Origin: Vibrio rotiferianus CAIM 577 = LMG 21460
Lineage (GTDB): Bacteria > Pseudomonadota > Gammaproteobacteria > Enterobacterales > Vibrionaceae
Length of the DNA stretch: 64,000 bases
Direction of reading: 5' to 3'
Assembly (NCBI RefSeq): GCF_002741985.1
Contig: NZ_APHW01000014.1
Location: 1 to 64,000, forward strand
The notes under the pieces were generated by a model. The model did not search any database. It was not told the DNA's origin and saw nothing but the letters and a program-made list of their open reading frames with translations. Below, piece by piece: positions 59,348 to 64,000 of the stretch (within the stretch, counting starts at the first letter, position 1; every line of letters starts with the position of its first letter). Both the position numbers and the translations under genes were made by a program.

Positions 59348-60055
59348 GTTATCTAGTTTCTGCTGATATTTCTCTTTCAGAGCGTCATTGCCAGCGGCTC
59401 GCTCTAGTTCCACCATGAGTTGTAATGAGGTTTTCTTTAACCCGTAGGTCTGATGAAAACGCATGAGTCGAATACGGGCGTCCGTGTACTCTCCATCGTC
59501 AATTTCCAATTTTGCCAGTTGTAGGATGGATTTTGGTCGATGAGGGTCATGATCGATGGCTCTTTCAAAGTAATATTTTGCTCGCTTTGGTTGTTGAGAC
59601 TTAAGAGCACAGAAAGCGGCATTTTCGTAGCTGGCGGGAATCAGATAGTAGTATGGCTGCTCGATCGCCCGAGTGAACATTTTATCGGCTTGTTCGTATT
59701 TCCCTTGTTTACACAGAAATGTCCCATAATTGTTCAATACGTTTCCGTTCTTAGTATGCTGGCGAAGTGAGCGTTTATACATACTTTCTGCTTTATCGAC
59801 TTCACCTACTGTTTCGTAATAGTGCGCCATAGAGAGCTGGGTTCGGTAATATTGAGGTGCGTGAGAAAGCGCTTGTTGCAAATTATCGTGTGCACGAATC
59901 ATGTTTCCATTTTCGAGGTACCCTAGACCCAGCGCAATGCGAGACTCAGCCATGGCGATGGGATCTGCTTTCTGGGTGGGCTCTCCTTCATTGACGGTTA
60001 CACAGCCGTTTAACATCACCAGCGCACAAATTGAAAGTGAATTCTTTAAGCTCAT
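59339..60055 (-). CDS. PilW/PilF-like TPR lipoprotein
   Basis: A 238-residue lipoprotein (lipobox MLNGC near residue 18) with about six tetratricopeptide repeats, for example RIALGLGYLENGNMIRAHDNL and NGNVLNNYGTFLCKQGKYEQAD. It resembles PilW/PilF, the pilotin that places the type IV pilus secretin. The usual pilW neighbours rlmN, rodZ and ispG are absent, so this may be a second copy with another role. Outer membrane, facing the periplasm. Confidence 0.78.
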   Translation of the reverse strand: MSLKNSLSICALVMLNGCVTVNEGEPTQKADPIAMAESRIALGLGYLENGNMIRAHDNLQQALSHAPQYYRTQLSMAHYYETVGEVDKAESMYKRSLRQHTKNGNVLNNYGTFLCKQGKYEQADKMFTRAIEQPYYYLIPASYENAAFCALKSQQPKRAKYYFERAIDHDPHRPKSILQLAKLEIDDGEYTDARIRLMRFHQTYGLKKTSLQLMVELERAAGNDALKEKYQQKLDNLS

Positions 60056-60186
60056 CTACATCACCTAATTACCATTGAGTAAAGGCATGATATGAGTTCA
60101 CGTGGAAATGACTAATAGCGCCAAATTACAATGCGACAAGGTTTGCAAATAACGATGAAATAGCCGGATTTAGCCGGCTATTTAAA

Positions 60187-60468
60187 TAGGGCCTGTTGCT
60201 CTTTCGAGCTGATTTTTGCAGCGAATTGTTGGGTATTTATACAAGGCAGAGACTTTAATGTGTAGTTAGCCTACATGAGAAGTCGATAACGAGGTAGAAA
60301 TGGCCAACAAACGCTGCCCAGAGGGTTCGGCTAGGCGCCCCCGACTAAAATCGTTTCATGCTTTGTTAAGAAGTATTTGCTTAGAATGACTAGGCTACGC
60401 ACTTCTTGCCTCGCCTAAAACGATTTTACCTCGAACAAAATTTAACCGCGAAAGAGCAACAGACCCTA
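60187..60468. mobile_element. MITE-like element 1, TA-flanked, 278 bp
   Basis: The ends are inverted: GGGCCTGTTGCTCTTTCG (60189-60206) and, on the minus strand, GGGTCTGTTGCTCTTTCG (60466-60449), differing at one of 18 positions. TA lies immediately outside each end, as for Tc1/IS630-type target duplications. There is no reading frame inside, so it is non-autonomous. It ends eight bases after the metA stop codon. Family name not recognised. Confidence 0.82.
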
Positions 60469-60474
60469 GTATTC

Positions 60475-61416
60475 TCAATCATCTTTAGTAAATGCAGACT
60501 CGCTGAAATGGTCTAAATCGTATGGTGTTTGTTGGTATACGCAGTAGTTTAGCCAATTTGAAAACAACAGATGGCCGTGGCTGCGCCAGCTCGCTCGTGG
60601 TGGGTTGTCCGGGTTGTTATTAGGGTAATAATTTACCGGTATTGCTGGCTCCATACCTTCTCCCAAATCGCGGATGTACTCATTGTGTAATGTATGCGAG
60701 TCATATTCGGGGTGGCCAGTTACAAACACATTGCGCTTATCTTTCGTTGCAGCAAGATAAACACCAGCCACATCTGATGTAGCGAGGATATCTAGATCGG
60801 TGTGCTCATTGAGATACTCAGGAGAGAAATCGGCGTACCGAGAATGAGGAGCAAGAAACGAGTCATCAAATCCTCGTAATATTGGATGGTATAGGTGATG
60901 AATGTCGTGATGATAAACCCCGGAAAGCTTCTCTTTACGAGTTTTCTTCGGCAAATCATAAAGTAGTTTTAACCCTGCTTGGGCAGCCCAGCACACAAAT
61001 AGAGTTGATGTTACATGTTCCTTTGCCCAATTCATTATGGTCTTGAGGTGATCCCAGTAAATAACATCTTCGAATTGCACTAGACCTAATGGCGCGCCTG
61101 TGATGATCAAACCATCGAAATTTCGGTTCTTAACCATTTCGAACTGACGATAAAAGGTATCTAAGTGCTCTGTTGGTGTATTTTTACTCGGCCTATCGTC
61201 AATACGTAATAGTTCGACATCTACTTGCAGTGGGCTGTTTGAAAGTAATCGCAGGAACTGGGTTTCTGTTTCGATTTTTTTGGGCATTAAGTTCAGTATG
61301 AGAACGCGCAGAGGGCGGATTTCCTGACTAGCGGCACGTGTCTCATTCATCACAAAGATGTTCTCTGTTCTAAGAATATCTGACGCGGGTAATTGATCTG
61401 GAATTCGTATTGGCAC
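60475..61416 (-). CDS. metA: Homoserine O-succinyltransferase
   Basis: Succinylates (or acetylates) homoserine in methionine synthesis (EC 2.3.1.46). The 313 residues have the catalytic Cys in [11 protein letters not shown] (near 142), and the His and Glu in [11 protein letters not shown] (near 235). Length and the start [15 protein letters not shown] match the family. Two to three met boxes lie 21 bases upstream, so MetJ control is expected. Confidence 0.97.
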   Translation of the reverse strand: MPIRIPDQLPASDILRTENIFVMNETRAASQEIRPLRVLILNLMPKKIETETQFLRLLSNSPLQVDVELLRIDDRPSKNTPTEHLDTFYRQFEMVKNRNFDGLIITGAPLGLVQFEDVIYWDHLKTIMNWAKEHVTSTLFVCWAAQAGLKLLYDLPKKTRKEKLSGVYHHDIHHLYHPILRGFDDSFLAPHSRYADFSPEYLNEHTDLDILATSDVAGVYLAATKDKRNVFVTGHPEYDSHTLHNEYIRDLGEGMEPAIPVNYYPNNNPDNPPRASWRSHGHLLFSNWLNYCVYQQTPYDLDHFSESAFTKDD

Positions 61417-61428
61417 AGCTTTCTCCCT

Positions 61429-61452
61429 AAGCTTCTAGACGTCTATACATCT
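61429..61452 (-). promoter_or_regulatory. MetJ operator of metA
   Basis: Tandem eight-base met boxes: AGACGTCT (61437-61444, perfect), ATACATCT (61445-61452, six of eight) and AAGCTTCT (61429-61436, five of eight). MetJ binds two or more adjacent boxes with S-adenosylmethionine. Confidence 0.88.
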
Positions 61453-61759
61453 AAAGCTAACTTAAATCAGGCCATATGTCGATACAGAATGTGAGATTGA
61501 AAGATTTTTATTGGCGTCGTCGAGTATGGCATCTTCCAATATGCAATGTAGTTGTGCGATCTGTGGTTGCTTTTTAGTTTAGCGAAAACCCTATAACTTA
61601 ATCGTACTCTCATAGACGCGATGAAATTTGTTATGCCATTAATGGTATATGTTGATTTTGGTCAAGAAAACAACACTTTGGTACGTTGGCTGTTAATTCC
61701 CTGCTTACTATTGATAGAGGACAACGCATTAGCTCATTATGGCTGAAAGGGGAATTAAC
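61453..61759. other. Divergent gap metA to lipoprotein gene
   Basis: Besides the MetJ site, a palindrome centred at 61640 is visible (ATGCCATTAATGGTAT, core CCATTAATGG, 61633-61648). It could be an operator for the plus-strand gene. Nothing else was recognised. Confidence 0.4.
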
Positions 61760-62422
61760 GTGCGTTACATAGTGATTTGTTTACCTTTGCTACTGATGGG
61801 GTGTGACTTCGGTAAAGATATTTCTGTTAAAGGTCGTACTTTGTATTTTTATGAGGAAATAACACCACAGACGGTTCAGTTTGCTCAGACGTTAATAAAG
61901 CAATCGAAAGAGCCGATTTCAACGATAATGGTAGATAGCAAGGGAGGGGAGCATCAAGCTGCGATGGAGCTAGGGCGCTGGATGCATACTAGCAATGTAC
62001 ACCTTATCATCAGTGGTGACTGTCAAGCTGAATGCGCAAACTATGTTCTCCCTGCGGCATCGTCAGTACTAATTACTGGTGGGGCATCAGTACTATGGGT
62101 TGATCATCTTGAGTATGCTTCTTTTAAGTTAACAAATGATAAAGAAGCAATGGAGCGTTGGAATCGCGCACTGCAGCTACTTAAAAACCATGAGAAGACC
62201 TTTTATTCTATGATTTCGGTTAACCCAAAAATCAGTCAGTTTGGGTATCTGAATAATCAAGAAAAATGGCAAAGCCAAGGGTGCAACTCAGACATGAAGG
62301 GCTGGAGCTATAATATCGATAGCCTCAAGAAATTAGGAATAAAAGACATCACTTACGTTGACTTGAAACGAACGCAATCGAACGACATCTGCATTCTTAA
62401 TATAAACGAAAGTGAACTCTAG
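61760..62422 (+). CDS. ClpP/SppA-like lipoprotein lacking the catalytic serine
   Basis: A 220-residue lipoprotein (lipobox LLLMGC; Asp at +2 suggests inner-membrane retention). The mature part resembles the periplasmic ClpP/crotonase-like group COG3904: TIMVDSKGGEHQAAMELGRWM, then DCQAECANYVLPAASSVLITGGASVLWVDH. The usual C-x-S-A-C nucleophile elbow is C-Q-A-E-C here, so the serine is missing and it is probably not a protease. The start is a GTG at 61760 with AAGGGG seven bases before; an ATG at 61739 in frame has no ribosome site. Confidence 0.7.
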   Translation: MRYIVICLPLLLMGCDFGKDISVKGRTLYFYEEITPQTVQFAQTLIKQSKEPISTIMVDSKGGEHQAAMELGRWMHTSNVHLIISGDCQAECANYVLPAASSVLITGGASVLWVDHLEYASFKLTNDKEAMERWNRALQLLKNHEKTFYSMISVNPKISQFGYLNNQEKWQSQGCNSDMKGWSYNIDSLKKLGIKDITYVDLKRTQSNDICILNINESEL

Positions 62423-62568
62423 CCAATTTAAATCGATGAGTTCGGAAGATGCCCCATGATTCCCTTGATTATTGCTAGTACGTAAAATTGCTTTTCTAAA
62501 ACTAGGCTAGATAAGCGGTAAAGAATCTCTATAATGCCGCGCTTGAGTTAATCTTCTTGCGTGGTAAT

Positions 62569-62835
62569 TATACTCAAGTGACTTCAAGATGCAGGGTTCA
62601 GAGCGTTGTCACTGATTCAAGTTCAAGGAAAGCAACGAAGTGGAATAGCTCGCTCTTTCCAAGTTGTTTGACGAAGAAATTGCTTCAGTGACACGCTCCC
62701 GAAGGGCGAGTTGCCTTGGTTCGTATGCTTCGTTAACAATTTTCGATTTAGAACCACTAGATATTTAAATTGTTGCCTCGCCTTCAAACCAAGTCATTCT
62801 CGCTGAACTAAGCATCTCGAGGTTACTTGAGTATA
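62569..62835. mobile_element. MITE-like element 2, 267 bp, ends in the SMR start codon
   Basis: The left end (62569-62592) and the inverted right end (62812-62835) are 24 bases each and share 21. They begin TATACTCAAGT and continue to AGATGC. TA at each tip is consistent with a TA target. There is no reading frame inside. The last base of the element is the A of the ATG of the next gene, so the element supplies its upstream region. I recall similar ends as scattered repeats in vibrios. Confidence 0.82.
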
Positions 62836-63188
62836 TGTTCAAGCTTTTAGTTTCTTTACCGCCATTGGTCGCGTTAAGTATTGCTATTGTTTGTGAAGTC
62901 ATAGCAACATCCTATATCCCTAAAACCGAACAGTTCACGAAATGGTTGCCGAGTTCGATTGTACTGGTTGGCTATGCTATTGCTTTTTTCCTTTTGTCGG
63001 TGACGGTAAAAACAATGCCAGTTGGTGTTGTATACGCGATATGGAGTGGGGCGGGCATAGTATTGGTCGCTGGGGTTGGTTACGTCTTGTACGGCCAGAA
63101 ACTCGATCTCGCTGCTCTAATAGGTATTGGCTTCATTATAATTGGCGTATTGATCGTTAATTTGGTGTCTAAAACAGCAGCACATTAG
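62835..63188 (+). CDS. Small multidrug resistance (SMR) transporter
   Basis: A 117-residue, four-helix inner-membrane exporter of the EmrE/SugE family. The membrane glutamate is in LSIAIVCEVIATSYI (residue 21), with YAIWSGAGIVLVAGVGYVLYGQKLDL and LIVNLVS as in EmrE. The N-terminus is about seven residues longer than EmrE. Its ATG (62835) joins directly to a mobile element, whose end provides CGAGG and GAG upstream. Substrates unknown. Confidence 0.88.
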   Translation: MFKLLVSLPPLVALSIAIVCEVIATSYIPKTEQFTKWLPSSIVLVGYAIAFFLLSVTVKTMPVGVVYAIWSGAGIVLVAGVGYVLYGQKLDLAALIGIGFIIIGVLIVNLVSKTAAH

Positions 63189-63195
63189 AGTGACA

Positions 63196-63217
63196 AAGGT
63201 AGGCAAGTGCCTACCTT
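63196..63217. terminator. Hairpin between SMR and LuxR-type genes
   Basis: AAGGTAGGCA, loop AG, TGCCTACCTT: a perfect ten-base stem between converging genes. T runs are short on both sides, so it is a moderate terminator. Confidence 0.65.
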
Positions 63218-63240
63218 GATTGCTCAACTTCTGTGTTGCA

Positions 63241-64000
63241 TCAGTATTCAACCCCGTTTCTCAAGGCAAATTGCACGAGCTCCGCGTGTGAATCGAGTTC
63301 TAACAGGTCTAATAGCCGATACTTGTGTGACTCGATGGTTCTTGGGCTTAAATTCAGCTCTTTGGCACATTCCTTGGCTGACTTCCCTGTCGTTAGCAGT
63401 GCTAACACATCATACTGCCTCTGGCTTAGGCGTAGCATCTTTGTATTTTCATTATGTGTCGATACATCGGTCTTATATAAGGTTCGATGTAACTTAGAGT
63501 GCTGCCAAAACGACAGCCACATATGTGAAAGGTAAGTATACTCGTTGAGTTCTTTCTCGCTTAACGCTGCTCTTTGGTTGTTGAAGAGCGTAAAAGACAT
63601 GCCCCCCCCAACGCTGTCCGAATTGAACCAATGGAATGGTATAGTGATGGCTACCGCCTTGCGCGGCGATCATTCTCAGCACTGTGACGTCGCTTGACTC
63701 CATCTCTTTCGTTGAAAACAGTTGTGTCTTAGATGAGTTGCCAATCAAGCGAAGGTACTTTTCTCCATCTACCGGAGATACCTGCTTTGCGGTTAAGATT
63801 TGATGAGGGGGACGAGCAACACTTATTGTTTTGCCATGACTAAAAAATAACATTGAGTTGGGGAACATCGTTGTTCGATCAATGTTGAACCAATCCATCG
63901 CCTCAAGAATACATTGCTTAAGGGTTTCTTCACAATTTTGGGCTTGGGTGTTGGCAAGTAGCATGGTTTGCTTTGTTGCGAGTGCCTCAAAGCTATCAAC
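63241..64000 (-). pseudogene. LuxR-type regulator, partial, frame broken at a C8 run
   Basis: The gene is open to the window edge, so its N-terminus is outside. The first frame runs to VQFGQRWGGHVFYALQ; the second resumes MSFTLFNNQRAALSEKELNE and ends in a LuxR helix-turn-helix (SQRQYDVLALLTTGKSAKECAKELNLSPRTIESH, in short AKELNLSPRTIESH). The break is at eight C (63602-63609; G on the coding strand). Seven would give FGQRWGGMSFTLFNN and join the two. The N-terminal 120 residues are not recognised; they may be a GAF-like sensor. No receiver-domain motif was seen. Confidence 0.78.

Overview
The window looks like a stretch of the main chromosome of a Vibrio (gammaproteobacterium, probably Harveyi clade). 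This rests on protein-level recognition: complete hut, pheST, thrS-infC-rpmI-rplT, cobTSUC, btuCD, relV and metA genes, Vibrio-type gene order, and Vibrio-only families such as DUF3581. No database search was run. No rRNA, tRNA, CRISPR array or prophage was seen.

Layout. 0-0.3 kb: right end of an IS4-family element. 0.3-7.9 kb: a DUF3581 gene, then the histidine-degradation operon hutC-hutI-hutG-hutU-hutH on the minus strand with HutC-type operators. 7.9-9.7 kb: a Spo0M-like protein and an outer-membrane DUF3187 protein. 9.8-13.2 kb: thrS with a leader folding into two tRNA-Thr anticodon-arm mimics, infC with an AUU start, rpmI and rplT. 13.2-18.6 kb: a heptamer tandem repeat, a run of small enzymes (GNAT, MazG-like, RidA, VOC, YbjQ), a membrane protein, an XRE regulator and a hemerythrin-GGDEF protein. 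18.6-24.9 kb: a Phe-rich leader peptide, pheS and pheT, two minus-strand genes (metallophosphoesterase, AEC permease), then ihfA. 24.9-32.7 kb: relV (with a signal peptide), tpm, purT under a PurR box, cdd, lrgAB, sbcB and a short SDR. 33.3-41.9 kb: flavin reductase, cobTSUC, an M3 peptidase, astE, btuCD. 42-49.5 kb: small enzymes, an MFS exporter with a divergent LysR regulator, an HlyD/DUF2955 pump and a glutaredoxin-like protein. 49.8-55 kb: an AT-rich accessory glycan cassette (flippase, pyruvyl transferase, IspD-like cytidylyltransferase, extended SDR, LicD). 55-64 kb: YgjP-like metalloprotein, rlmF, two lipoproteins including an S41 protease, a PilW-like TPR lipoprotein, metA with met boxes, a serine-less ClpP/SppA-like lipoprotein, an SMR transporter and a LuxR-type regulator. 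Two small TA-flanked inverted-repeat elements lie around metA.

The most unusual feature is that every G or C run of exactly eight in the window (five of them) sits inside an otherwise sound gene and breaks its frame: hutU, btuC, the DUF2955 gene, licD and the luxR-type gene. A sixth gene, a SAM methyltransferase, is broken by one extra base in a G-rich stretch. This looks more like a systematic sequence error than biology, but it must be resolved before any of these genes is called lost or phase variable.

How the genes work together: hutHUIG turns histidine into glutamate and formamide under HutC control. The thrS and pheST leaders tie synthetase levels to tRNA charging. cobTSUC and btuCD assemble the cobalamin lower ligand and import corrinoids. 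relV and ihfA are global-response genes. The glycan cassette probably makes and attaches a CDP-activated, phosphate-linked substituent to a surface polymer.
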